From Epiperipatus broadwayi (lineage: Eukaryota > Onychophora > Udeonychophora > Euonychophora > Peripatidae), in the NCBI GenBank assembly GCA_028023455.1, contig JAQFVV010000350.1, positions 124,001 to 188,000 on the forward strand: 64,000 nt of DNA. The letters are read 5' to 3'. Positions 45,952 through 56,989 of this stretch are shown piece after piece. The stretch's first letter is position 1; each line of letters opens with the position of its first letter. Made by a program: the position numbers and the translations under genes. The notes beneath the pieces were generated by a model. The model searched no databases, was not told the origin of the DNA, and worked only from the letters and a program-made list of their open reading frames with translations.

Positions 45952-47975
45952 TATGATGTGAGGAATGGTTCAAGAGATAATGTTAATAATTACAGACCTA
46001 TTTTGGTGCTTCATATAATTACCCACATATTTGAAAGTTGTATTTATAAAAAAAATATTAATGTCATAAATAAGGTTTTAGCTCTCGTGCTATATGGGTT
46101 TTTACCTAATAGGTTAAGTGAACCTAATCTAACAATAAATAATCATATTTTAAGCCAATAAATATCACATGACCACCATCTCTTATGCTTGTGTATAACT
46201 GTTGTTAAAACAGGCAAAACTCACTATACGTATGCCACACACAGCAAGCTAGAGTAATCAATGGATGCCAGAAGGCTTGTGCATAAAATCCCCATCTAGT
46301 GCCAACTCATCCAATATCCTCAGACTAGTTTCTGGCTTGTGGGCTTCGTCAGTGAGGAGCCTTGGATCTGAGAGCACTGCATCTAGATCTTTGAGTAGGC
46401 ACTAGATTGGGATTTTATGCACAAGCCTTCTGGCATCCATTGATTACTCTAGCTTGCTGTGTGTGGCATACGTATAGTGAGTTTTGCCTGTTTTAAATAA
46501 ACATATTGCTAATGCCTTTGATAATCAATGCCTTCTAGATGTTGTCTATTTTGATCTATCCAAAGCATTTGATAAAGTGAAAAATTATATATTGCTTCAT
46601 GAAATGTACATACTAGGTTTTTCTTCTAATTTGATTATATGGTTTGAATCTTTTATTAGAAAAAAATGTATTGTGTGAAATTTAATAACAAATTTTCTAA
46701 TCTATATTATTGTAATATAGGAGTATTTCAAGACAATATCCCTGCACCATTATTATTTAGCATTTATTTAGATGATTTAGGGGGGAAATGGATTTTGTAC
46801 ACTTTTAAATTATGCAGATGGATTGTAAAATATTAGGAATATTAACTCAATTACAGATTGTATACTTTTACAATTTTTGTGAAATGGTATAAAAATAATA
46901 TATATGGATAAATGTTCAACTACCCCCCCCCCCACACACACACACCAAAAAAATCTGAAATCTTAAACTGTCCTTATTATATTGAAGACCATAAAATAAA
47001 TTTGGTTGAGATCCACAAAGACCTTTGTATTATTTTTTCCAGTAATGGGTCATTTCTCCATCACATTGACACTATGGTAAATAAAGCTTTTAAACATGAG
47101 TGTTATTTTAAGGCGTGGGATATTATTTACTAACTTACAAAGTATAAATTGTTTTTCTCTTTGGTTCTGCCTATTTTGGAGTGTGGATCTGTTATTTGGA
47201 ATCTAAGTTACAAAAAGATATCATAATTCAATTAATCTACAATAATTTTTCTAAATATATGAAGTTAATAACCATAATCTATCACTATCTATGAGAAGAA
47301 AGATCATAAATCTTAAATTGTTATATAACATTATTTTAACAAACAAAATTTCTATATTACAATTAATAATTGTTTCATAAAACATTGACAACTAATTTAT
47401 TTTATATTGGGGTTTGTCACTCTAACACATTAAAATATTTATCTTTGTTTCATTTGTCTAATACTTACAATCAAGATTTTATTAATGAAAATATTTTTGT
47501 ATTAGATTTTAAATTTTTTGTTAATAAACTTCCAAGGAAATATGGAATATGGACATATTCATAATTTAATATTTATACTTGCTTGTTTGTATTATTGTTT
47601 ATTAATTATAGTGCAATTCTGTAATTGGCTTAATGCTGTACAGCACCTCTCCAACCAACCTCTAAATAATTTATATGAAAATAACTTTTATGATTTAACA
47701 AAACCCTCCAACCATAACTTGCCAAAACAGGGTTTACTAACAAAGGTATTTTGTTATAGACTAGACAAATAATATTCACCTTGCATCCACAGACTAAGTT
47801 CTTCACTAGCATTCATTTTGTATTCTACTGACTTCTGGATCATTTCTTCTTTGTATAATCGGTAACCTCATCTGGTTAATTCTTGTTATCTTTTTGTTTT
47901 TGTATTTGTACTCACTTATAGGTCAAATAAAATTATCTTGAAAGAGAAATAAAGTGAATTGAATAATAATAATAA
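45952..47975 (+). pseudogene. Decayed Jockey/CR1-like LINE, 5'-truncated
   Basis: RT-domain pieces parallel the better copy at 49966-54312: NNYRPILVLHIITHIFESCI and GFLPNR (45985-46120), HIANAFDNQCLLDVVYFDLS KAFDK split here for length (46500-46575), GVFQDNIPAPLLFSIYL (46720-46770), KINLVEIHKDLCIIFSSNGS (46995-47050). Degraded C-terminal frames reach about 47560. The YADD box is lost. The 3' end is GAAATAAAGTGAATTG followed by (AAT)n. A foldback element (46205-46496) splits it. Dead copy, clearly older than its neighbour. Confidence 0.75.
46205..46496. mobile_element. Foldback element inside the LINE relic
   Basis: Two 105-base arms (46205-46309 and 46392-46496) are inverted copies with only about two mismatches, separated by an 82-base loop. 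Ends read TTAAAACAGGC...GCCTGTTTTAA. TTAA at both ends may be a target duplication, in which case the termini are AACAGGC. The low divergence of the arms against the worn host LINE indicates a recent insertion or ongoing arm correction. Confidence 0.88.
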
Positions 47976-48032
47976 TAATAATTACTATTACTGTAATAAT
48001 TGTTTTTGTCATTGTTGTTGTTGTTGTTGTTG

Positions 48033-48088
<56 letters not shown>

Positions 48089-48105
48089 ATGATGATGATG
48101 TTTCA
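47955..48105. repeat. Compound trinucleotide microsatellite
   Basis: (AAT)n from the LINE tail, then (TTG)n, (TTA)n and (ATG)n. The Tyr/Cys-rich frame here is a by-product of the repeat. Confidence 0.95.
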
Positions 48106-48109
48106 ATAA

Positions 48110-49788
48110 TATACTTTACTGCACAAAAATGTATTGCATGAATTTTACAATAATTTTGGCAGGGCTACTTTGGCATGACAGGTTTAATAACTGTGATATT
48201 AATTAGTAACACACTGAATGGTTTAAATGTTTTTACAAATGATTGGTTACAAGAATATGTTTGTTAACATAGATGATTACAATAAAATTAAGGGGGATAA
48301 TATTATATGGAAATATTTCAGTATCTGTATATATTTACATTAGTAATCATACAAGATTTCTATTAATGATGATTTTCGTAACTTATGCCATAGGAAACAG
48401 ACGAAGTATTGCTAGATTAGAAAGTTATATGGGGTTGATGGGCATTGTGCATTTAAGCTGGGGGGGGGGGCTGGATATTTTGAGGGGAAAGGAGAGAGTG
48501 GAATAAAGTTCATGTGTTTGGAATAAAAGTTCATTTATCTTGAGTTTGATTGGTGTTATTTGGAGGCTTTCTTCAGCCCCGGTCTGTTGTAATGAGGATG
48601 TTGAGGAAGAAAAAACTCTCATTATAGATAACAGAACTCTGGAATGGATAAGGTTTGGTGACAGTTAGTGATAAGGGTGAGCATATGCTCATCCTGGAGG
48701 GGCAGAGCAAGAAAATATCAATGCAATGGTGGCTTTCAAATACCTTTATCTAAGGCAAAAGAGTGGATGCCTGGACTTTGTCACAAGCATCAGGAAAATT
48801 TAGAAAGACACACCAAATATAAATGATCCTCTCTAAGGATTTAGGCACTTTCAATAATACTGAAAAGTGATACCTATCACAAAATACAAAAGCACCATCA
48901 AACTCATGGAATAAATATAAGCCATGGGGAGAGCATCTCATCCCACAGAGCAAAATAAATCATTATAACTTTGGACTAATTTTTAAAGCAAACACCTCGT
49001 ACAAAATAAACGATGGCAAGATAACTTAACTCTAATAAGATGACTAACTTAATATATGCATAAAATTATTCAAATAATAAGCAATCTCTGAAACCAACAA
49101 TTGAGATTAGTCAAGTGACTATTAAATTATTTTAAAACAAGAGCACAATAAAATTTCTGGCAATAGATAATAAAAATACACACATATATAAATTATATAG
49201 TATAAACTTTAAATAAATAAGTGGATGTAATGCAAAATAAAGTGTAGTAATTTAAAGTAGATAAATACATAACTGAATTGATATATAACAGTAAACTATT
49301 ATATTATTACAATAATTATAAGCATACTAGACTTCCAATAAACACTTTTAAGACTGTTTTACCAATGAGTGACCGAAACACTCATAAATCATGTAATATA
49401 AAATAAATGTAAGAGATGAATATCTCTGATAGATAAAATATTGCAAAATTTAATAAAACAAGCATATAATGAAATGTATAAAATTTACCTGAGAATGTGT
49501 GGATATACCAACACATTCTAGCATAAATCCATTGAAATACTAATAGCAATAAAAATTATCTTTACACCTGACATCATGATAGAATAGTATAATAATGTCA
49601 CAACAATAATAATAAAAAATTAAATGTATATATATATTTAAAACACCTTAGTCCATTAATGGAAAATTTCCATTAAGTGTGATCTTTTGAGGGCACAAAG
49701 TCTTTCTGTGATTGCTTGTTCATGTTAGGAAATGTATGTTGCACCAACAAAGAATAAGCATTTTTGAAAAATAGCAAATATAATTCCA
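48110..49788. other. No gene recognised
   Basis: The patch 48380-48960 is less AT-rich (a 10-G run at 48461-48470, GGAGGGGCAGAGCAAG at 48698) and may be an unrecognised repeat. The frames on either strand there resemble nothing known. The rest is AT-rich. Confidence 0.5.
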
Positions 49789-49789
49789 G

Positions 49790-49965
<176 letters not shown>

Positions 49966-50152
49966 CAATTCAATATCCATTTATTATGTGCATTTCAACA
50001 TTTACACTTTAACAGAAATACACAATAAAAAAAAATAATAATAATAACAATGATAATAATTAAAATTTAAAAAAAAAAAAAAAAAACAATTATAATCAAA
50101 TACAAGCTAAATACATAAAATTATATATACATATATGTTCATAACTATACAT

Positions 50153-50440
50153 TTAGTTGTTTTTTAACATTCGCACAAATTGATCGCAAAAAATATCAAT
50201 ATTATTAAAAGTTAGATTATATACCATTTGCAATCTATTAATAACTGATTTACCAAAGAAAGTATTTTTACATATACTAATCTTGAAAGTTTGCATTTCT
50301 CTTAATAAGCGACAAGGTACTTTCAATTCTATTTTTGATATACAGTTACTGACATCAATTTTCCCATCAATCAACTTTTTCAGTAATATCATATCCTTCA
50401 ACATTCTCCTTTTTTCAATACTGTTTTGACAGTTTGACAT
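50153..50440 (-). pseudogene. LINE ORF2, C-terminal segment in shifted frame
   Basis: Overlaps the RT frame and continues it: MLKDMILLKKLIDGK, KVPCRLLREMQTF, NRLQMVYNLTFNNIDIF, ending VRMLKNN. Such 'R....LP' helical tails end Jockey/CR1-like ORF2 proteins. About 190 bases of 3' UTR follow. Confidence 0.65.
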
Positions 50441-52260
50441 TCACCCATTATTAATTTATTAAATCTTTTTTCAATATTATATATTTTAGACTGAATATTA
50501 ATCAGATTGAAGTTCCATATACAAGAATTATATTCTAAAACTGTAACAACAAGAGAAAAAAGTAACCTATATTTTATGGAAATAGATAAATCTCTCCCAT
50601 ATCTCAAAATGCAGCCCATCTTTCTGTATGCTTTATTAATAATACATTTAATATGAGCATTAAAAGTAAAATTGCTACAAAATATAATTCCTAAATCAGA
50701 TACAGTCTCTTTATGTTTAATAACACCATTCTCAATTTTATATTGATAAACAGATTTTTCAGTTTTATTAGTATAGGAAACAATGCATGTTTTATTAATG
50801 TTAATCTCCATGTTGTTATACCTACACCATATAATAAAACTATCTATATCCTTTTGAACCTCAATATGATCACTATAAGTAATAATTCTTTTAAATAACT
50901 TACAATCATCAGCATAAGTAAGTATCATACTATTTTTTATGCTATGATCAAGATCACACATATAAACATTAAAAAGCAATGGTGCTAATATTCCACCCTG
51001 AGGAACACCTATCATATTATCAAAAAAAAGAGAATTAGTTTTATCCACATGTACATAAGATTTTCGACCCCTCAAATAATTGGAAAACCACTCAACTAAA
51101 TGAGGACTAACACCCAACATTTTAAGTTTATACAAAAGTCTAATATATGAAACTTTGTCAAATGCCTGAGTCATATCAAAATATACAACATCTAATTGCT
51201 TCTGATCAGATAAGGCATGAGCAATATGATCAGATATCACCATTAAATTAGTTTCAGCAGATCTACCAGGTAAAAAACCATGCTGATAACTAGGTAATAC
51301 CTTAATCATATCTACAATAATATTACTATAAATACACCTTTCATAAATTCTAGCAAAAGGTGACAGAATTGAAATAGGTCTATAATTACCCGAATCAGAT
51401 CTATCCCCTTTTTTAAAATTTGGTATAATTTTAGCTATCTTAAATATATCAGGAATAATAGTTTTCTCAATTGATAAATTAATAATATAATGCAATGGTG
51501 CTACCAAACATTCAGCACAACCCTTGATAATAAAATTAGGAATATTATCATATCCCATAGAAGATTTCGATTTAAGTTTAGAAATTGCAGTAAACACTTC
51601 AGGAATTGAAATTTTATTAACATCTATATTCCAAAAACTTTCTTTATTAAATTTAATATCAACCATATTATCATTACTTGAAGTATCTAAGTACATATTA
51701 GTAAAATGATTGACTAGATCATCCATAGAAGGCCTAATTACATTATATCTACAACTTTTACTTCCAACAATATTAAGATCTTTTATATAATTCCAAAACA
51801 TTTGGGGATTATTCCTAAAATTTTCTTCAACTCTATTTAAATTATTATTATAATCTCTTTTCATAAGATTTTTAGTATAAGCACGCAAACCACTAAATTT
51901 CTTATACAATTCTTTATCATTAGTTAGTTTATATAACCTATGATATTTGTGCTTTCTATTTAAGCCCTTACACAATTCCCTAGAAAACCATTTAGGATAT
52001 TTGTTATTAGTATTTAAATAATGCCTAACAGGAATATATTGATCTAGACAATTTTGAACTATACCAACAAAATTATTTGCCGCTATATTTGGATCATTTT
52101 CCATCAAAATTACATTCCAATCAATGTCCTCAAAAGCTTTATAAAGGCCATAATAGTCACCATGTTTGTAATCTCTCTTACTATTTACCATAGGCTTTAT
52201 ATGTTCATGAGAACCATCTATTACAAATTTCAAAGGTGGATGATAAGGATCAGGGGGCAA
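50398..52260 (-). pseudogene. LINE ORF2, reverse transcriptase domain
   Basis: 620 codons. The first codon is TTG, so this is an internal piece rather than a true start; the opening PPDPYHPPLKFVI is the usual link after the endonuclease. RT motifs in order: KSSMGYDNIPNFIIKG, IPNFKKGDRSDSGNYRPISI, QHGFLPGRSAETNLM, VVYFDMTQAFDKV, GVPQGGILAPLLFNVYM, the catalytic TYADDCKLF, and VSDLGIIFCSNFTFNAHI. This order and the wording are typical of Jockey/CR1-like elements. All RT catalytic Asp are present. The frame ends at 50398 after a one-base shift in the region 50405-50440; the C-terminus continues in another frame. Confidence 0.88.
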
Positions 52261-52282
52261 AGAGGCTGATCAGCCTCTTTGC
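52257..52282. repeat. 26-bp perfect palindrome at the endonuclease/RT frame break
   Basis: GCAAAGAGGCTGA followed at once by its exact complement TCAGCCTCTTTGC, no spacer. It lies within LINE coding sequence exactly where the reading frame is lost. Confidence 0.97.
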
Positions 52283-52302
52283 ACTTCAAATCATTCTTAG
52301 TG

Positions 52303-52881
52303 CTAAACAATAAATCCAACATACCCCCCCCTAAAATTAATAATACTATTAAGTTGAATTAAACTAACCAACTCAACAAAAAATTTTAATCTATAAAGTT
52401 TACTATTATCAAAATTCTTATTACTATGTCTTGAGTAATCAGCTTCATTAAAATCCCCAACTATAATAATATCATATTTATATTTCACCAATATATCCTC
52501 AACCTTAACTAAATATGCATCTAAATCATTCATTGACAAAGTAGGTCGAAGATATATAGTACCTAACAATATTTTATTTTTATTTTTTAAATTAACTTCA
52601 ATCCAACAAGATTCAATATTATTATCATTAATAATTATCTGTTTATGCTTTATGTCTTTTTTAATAGAAATCAAAGTACCACCTCCTCTTGTTTCATAAT
52701 TATAATTTCTATCACATCTATACACACAATACCTATCATCAAATATACTAATATTATCAATTTCTTCTTTTAACCAAGTCTCTGTTAAAAAGATAATATC
52801 ATATTCATTTAATAACAATTCAAATTTAAAATCAATTGTCTTAGTTCTAAGACCACGAACATTTTGATAATAACAATTCAT
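52303..52881 (-). pseudogene. LINE ORF2, endonuclease domain
   Basis: Starts at ATG 52881, only six bases after the ORF1 stop. AP-endonuclease motifs: YYQNVRGLRTK (N motif), IIFLTETWL (catalytic Glu), GGGTLISIKKDIKH, and IIIVGDFNEADYSRHSN (catalytic Asp/Asn). The frame closes at 52303 just after a run of eight G (plus-strand C at 52324-52331). With one G fewer the frame would continue through an 'LDLLFST' segment, as expected at this point. A second break lies at 52278-52280, next to a 26-bp palindrome, before the RT frame is reached. So endonuclease and RT are no longer one polyprotein here. Confidence 0.8.
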
Positions 52882-52887
52882 GAATTG

Positions 52888-54309
52888 CTATTTATTACAC
52901 AGATTATTTTGCAAATTTATATCTTGCACTATAGTGCTAATTTCATCAACATTATCAGTCAATATAATATCTTCTGTCTTTTCTTCAATAATCTTATTAA
53001 TATTTAATATAGCATTATCCTGTGTACTATCAACATTAAAATTTCTTAAATATTTTAAATCTCCATAGAAGGGCAATATGACTGCTGACAAAGGCCAAAC
53101 GTTACCAACCAAAACTTTATCAGATTCAGATTCCTCTATAGATAAATAAAATGAAGAATATTTTTTAGATTTTGTATTCAGTTTATAACACACACTATTT
53201 ATATCTAAAACATTTTTCAAATGAGCAGTCACATCTTCAACAGAGGTGTCATTATCCATTCTAGTTAGAAAAAATTTTTTAAATTTCTTTCTTGTCTTGA
53301 TAGCTTTTAAAACATGATTAACCTGATTTCCTATAATAGGTGAAGAACTTGAATTTTTAATATTTTTATTCTTATTTTTACGATAAAATACAGTTTTAAA
53401 ACCATCATTTTCTTTATCTGCACAATCTTTCAAATAAAAGGCATATGAGTTTTTAGAGGTGCTATCTTGATTAGAAATCCCAGACGATTCATCTGACGTT
53501 ACATTTGTTTTCATATCTGACTGACCAACCTTCACTTTAATTGCTTTATTCTGCTGTTCATTAAATTTAGAACTTGATCTATCAGTGACACTAAAAACTG
53601 CCTCCTTTTTTAATTGATCAACTCCTTCACTTCTATTTATAGTAGAAATTGGAGGAAAATTTAAATCAGAAACAATAAGTTCAGGCGTTTGCTTTTCTTT
53701 ATGCTTTAAAATAAGTTGACTTTCTTTTTTATTAAAAACAACAGAATTTCTGTCTATGCTTCTATAATCATTATTTTTATTTATATCCAAATTATTAACA
53801 GATGCATTTAATAACATATTTTTTATCGTAATATTTTCTTCTTTCAATAATTTAATTTCACTTGATAAATCTGTAACAATATTTAAAATTCTATTCAATA
53901 AAAACGTAGATTTTTCACAAGATAAACAATTATTATCCATTTTAGATAGATTTTTTTCTCCTTTATCAAAATCACGATTAGATATAGAATTAATTTCTAT
54001 TAATTTAGAAATGTCATTACCTTCATTTCCTAATAAATTTTGACCAAAAATATCCAAGTCTTGCGAATCATTTATATCTGATACAATAATCTCCATTTTG
54101 TTTTCATTGACTTCCATTACGTTATTACTATTTGAATGATTACATTTATCACAAATATAGGACTCCATTTCTATTTCATTTTTATGCAATATTATTCCAT
54201 TAGATTTCAAACATGTTTTATGAAACTTATTATTGCATTTAAAACATTTAATTCTTGGCTGTTTTCCAAATATAAGATCACTGCAAAGAGCACATGGTGT
54301 ACCTCCCAT
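52888..54309 (-). CDS. LINE ORF1 with N-terminal PHD finger
   Basis: Intact frame. I choose the ATG at 54309 (MGGTPCALC) rather than 54348, because the latter adds only residues translated from the AAT repeat. Residues ~6-55 form a C4HC3 PHD finger: C-x2-C-x12-C-x2-C-x4-H-x2-C-x19-C-x2-C. The middle is Asn/Ser/Lys-rich, with a coiled-coil-like stretch at about residues 150-180 (LLNRILNIVTDLSSEIKLLK). Near the C-terminus FFLTRMDNDTSVEDVTAHLK and YSSFYLSIEESESDKVL, then NVWPLSAVILPF, resemble the RRM-like block of LINE ORF1 proteins. PHD-bearing ORF1s are known in the CR1/Jockey group; they are thought to bind RNA and possibly chromatin. Stop TAG at 52890-52888. Confidence 0.8.
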   Translation of the reverse strand: MGGTPCALCSDLIFGKQPRIKCFKCNNKFHKTCLKSNGIILHKNEIEMESYICDKCNHSNSNNVMEVNENKMEIIVSDINDSQDLDIFGQNLLGNEGNDISKLIEINSISNRDFDKGEKNLSKMDNNCLSCEKSTFLLNRILNIVTDLSSEIKLLKEENITIKNMLLNASVNNLDINKNNDYRSIDRNSVVFNKKESQLILKHKEKQTPELIVSDLNFPPISTINRSEGVDQLKKEAVFSVTDRSSSKFNEQQNKAIKVKVGQSDMKTNVTSDESSGISNQDSTSKNSYAFYLKDCADKENDGFKTVFYRKNKNKNIKNSSSSPIIGNQVNHVLKAIKTRKKFKKFFLTRMDNDTSVEDVTAHLKNVLDINSVCYKLNTKSKKYSSFYLSIEESESDKVLVGNVWPLSAVILPFYGDLKYLRNFNVDSTQDNAILNINKIIEEKTEDIILTDNVDEISTIVQDINLQNNLCNK

Positions 54310-54439
54310 AGCATAGCAGAATAATAATAATAATAATATAACATTCATGAATATTTGAAGAGGTTGGCCAATACGATATTTAATTTAAAAAATTATTTAT
54401 TTAATGACACCAACAAGTAGCATTATATTTTTCATAGAA

Positions 54440-55110
54440 AGTTTTCCCTGGATCCATAGTTTTTAATGGAATAAGGAAAAATATTGGTGACTTTTTTATA
54501 TTTTTCAAAGAAGCACATATGCACAAATTCAAGTGAATGATAATAAAAGTCATTTCCAGGCATTTGTTTTAATAGCATAAGCAAAATATTTATAATTTCT
54601 TTTTTTTATATTTTAAAAGAAACACGCGTTGTGAATTCAATTTCATAATAATAACAAAAGTCATTTTCTGGTTTTGGTTTCCTATAAATAAAACTAGCAA
54701 TATTTTTGCTAGAAACATATAGCAAAAATATTTTATATTTTGAAGAAAACACACATATAAGTTTAACTGAATATTGATAAAGTCAATTCCAGGTATTTTT
54801 GAGTTTTAATAACATTCTTTTTTAAAAGCATTTTTTAAAAATAGAATGGATAGTCTGCAAATAAAACAATGCATTTCAAAACATCCTTTGGATTATTATA
54901 CCAAAGTATGTTAAATAAATGAATATATTTTTAAGTTTTTCTCATTCACACCTTACAGAGTATTTAAAATTATTAAGATTTAGAGAGAACAAAGCATATA
55001 AAATTATATTTTCCTTACAATATAAACAGTTTGTCAATTCCAGGTTTTCTTGAAGATATCTAATTTACTAACAATATTGGGAGAAACAGAGCAAATATTT
55101 TAATTCCTCC
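54440..55110. repeat. Degenerate ~120-base tandem repeat
   Basis: Three to four worn units share AAAGTCATTTCCAGG / AAAGTCATTTTCTGG / AAAGTCAATTCCAGG / TTTGTCAATTCCAGG at about 54548, 54658, 54780 and 55030, each preceded by an AAAGAAACACAYAT-like block. Confidence 0.6.
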
Positions 55111-56985
55111 TGTGCTAAAAAACAGCTATTTTTATACAACTGCATAATTAAAAATTTTTAGCTGGTAAGCACAATATTTATAATAAGTTAATGAGAGATA
55201 TAATTTTTTTGAATAGTTTATAACAGAGTAATTAGCATAATTGTATATGTAAATTTTTCTTGAAAGTTAAATATTCTGAGCTCTCATAAGTTTGAAGTTC
55301 TTTTTTTTAAAACAAAATTGACTCAAGAAAAAGTGAAATGGTAAAATGTCCAGCATTAATTTATAGATGAATATTTTGAAATGCATCACCTGGTTTGTTT
55401 TAGGACTTAAAATTGAACAAAATGAAAAAAATTACTTTTAACAATTAAATTAATTTTTCATGGCAGATTAGTTAGTAGTAAAAGAGAAAATTCAAGAATT
55501 GAAACAAATATAGAATAGCGGGGTTACCTTCAATTGATTAGCTTGCCATTATTGGTTTTACAATCAAATAAAATTTATATTTTACACACTTTAAATAAAA
55601 ATAAAAATAATTATAAATGTTTTGGTACACCAACACATGCATGAAGATGAGTATAAGGATAAGCAGAAGTCGACCGAGTTGCAGTTGTCACCACAAAATA
55701 ATGATGGTCTGCTGTTTTATATCAATCAAAAATTAGCCACTCTCTTGAAAAGAGATATCTGTGGTTAAAAGGTCAATGAATTTTAACACTTAATTAAGAC
55801 TCATATGTCATTCTGACATAAACTTAAAGAATAAATTAGACAATTTAAATAATTATTGTATTCTTAAATAAAAATAATCTTCTTTTCCACTCGTTGTTTT
55901 AAAAACCTTAAAAATGATAAATGTTAACCCTTTATTTTGCATATTTAATAAAATATTTTATTATTAAAACGTTAACCTTGAGAATTAAATAACTTGGTAA
56001 TTAGAACCAAATAAATATTAAACACACAAGTGCAAACATTTACATACACATGTAGCCAGGAAGTTAACTATTTCTTGAATTTAAACTACTTTATTAACTA
56101 AATGAAGTTAATTTAAATAACTAACTTTATTATTCAACCACAGAAACTAATTTATCTAGACTGAATTCTCTTTTAAAAACTTTACTAATTAAAAATATCT
56201 ATCTTTGACAGCAAATTAGAATTAAAATATTAATTAATATTTTATAGAGCAACCTATTATTATTTAAGTCCAATTTAACAAGTTTTATTTGAAATTAAAA
56301 GTATTTTAATTCAGAAAATAACTTTATTAACTGAAACTTAGTTTGAAGCATTACATAACTCAACGACTTTTAAAAACAATTTAGCTATCTTTTAGCTTTA
56401 TACAAGTACATGGCTTATTATAATCAAAGCTATTTTAATATAACATTTTAAACAACTAAAATGATTAACTGATTATACAAATAAAAACATAATATTGTCA
56501 TGTATTATATATCCAGGTTAACAAGATAACCTGCATATAATGAAACTCTGATCTATAATTTTAACTTATTTATTGTTTACTATTTTTTAAAAAACATTAA
56601 TAAGCATAGCAAATCATTTTATAACCGTATGTAAAGAAAACAATGTACAAAGTACAAGGTTACAATATGTATGTATATCATTATATCTGTATTGTAAACC
56701 TATCTATTAATTAAATACTATCTTTAGTCTTAATTCAATATTTTTTCTAAATATGTGTGCTGTGATTGATTAATGTTTTACAAGCTGAAAGTGGTCATTT
56801 GTTTCCATGAAGTTCTGTTACCTAGCTCTCCAGTATTCTAGTGAGATTTTTTTTCTAGTTTCAACTTTGATTTTAATATTAAACTGTTATTGAATTTGAT
56901 TTGGTGCTAATATAAATTTGCAAGTGAAATTTTTTTTTATATTTGAATTTTGAAAATATTAAAAAAAATAAATTGGTAATGTCAA
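55111..56985. other. AT-rich region, no gene seen
   Basis: The patch 55620-55760 has somewhat higher G+C, unassigned. Otherwise nothing. Confidence 0.6.
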
Positions 56986-56989
56986 CAAA

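Larger units (their letters stand above)
49966..54312 (-). mobile_element. Jockey/CR1-like LINE, almost complete
   Basis: About 4.35 kb on the minus strand: ORF1 with PHD finger (54309-52888), a 6-base gap, endonuclease (52881-52303), reverse transcriptase (52260-50398), a C-terminal piece in a shifted frame (50440-50153), a short 3' UTR and the pentamer repeat GAATT followed by the ATT microsatellite. A short (ATT)n run also sits at the 5' edge (54316-54337), with ORF1 starting within a few bases of it. So either the 5' UTR is lost or the insertion went into a microsatellite. Three or four one-base frame breaks make this copy inactive as read; two fall at homopolymers and could be assembly errors. 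Confidence 0.88.

Noticed and set aside
47959-48141. Tyr/Cys-rich small protein
   Set aside because: Translation of a compound trinucleotide microsatellite.
48425-48622. 65-codon minus frame over the G-run patch
   Set aside because: No recognisable domain; the patch is more likely an unclassified repeat.
50713-52269. Plus-strand frames opposite the Jockey-like RT
   Set aside because: Antisense shadows; no independent features.
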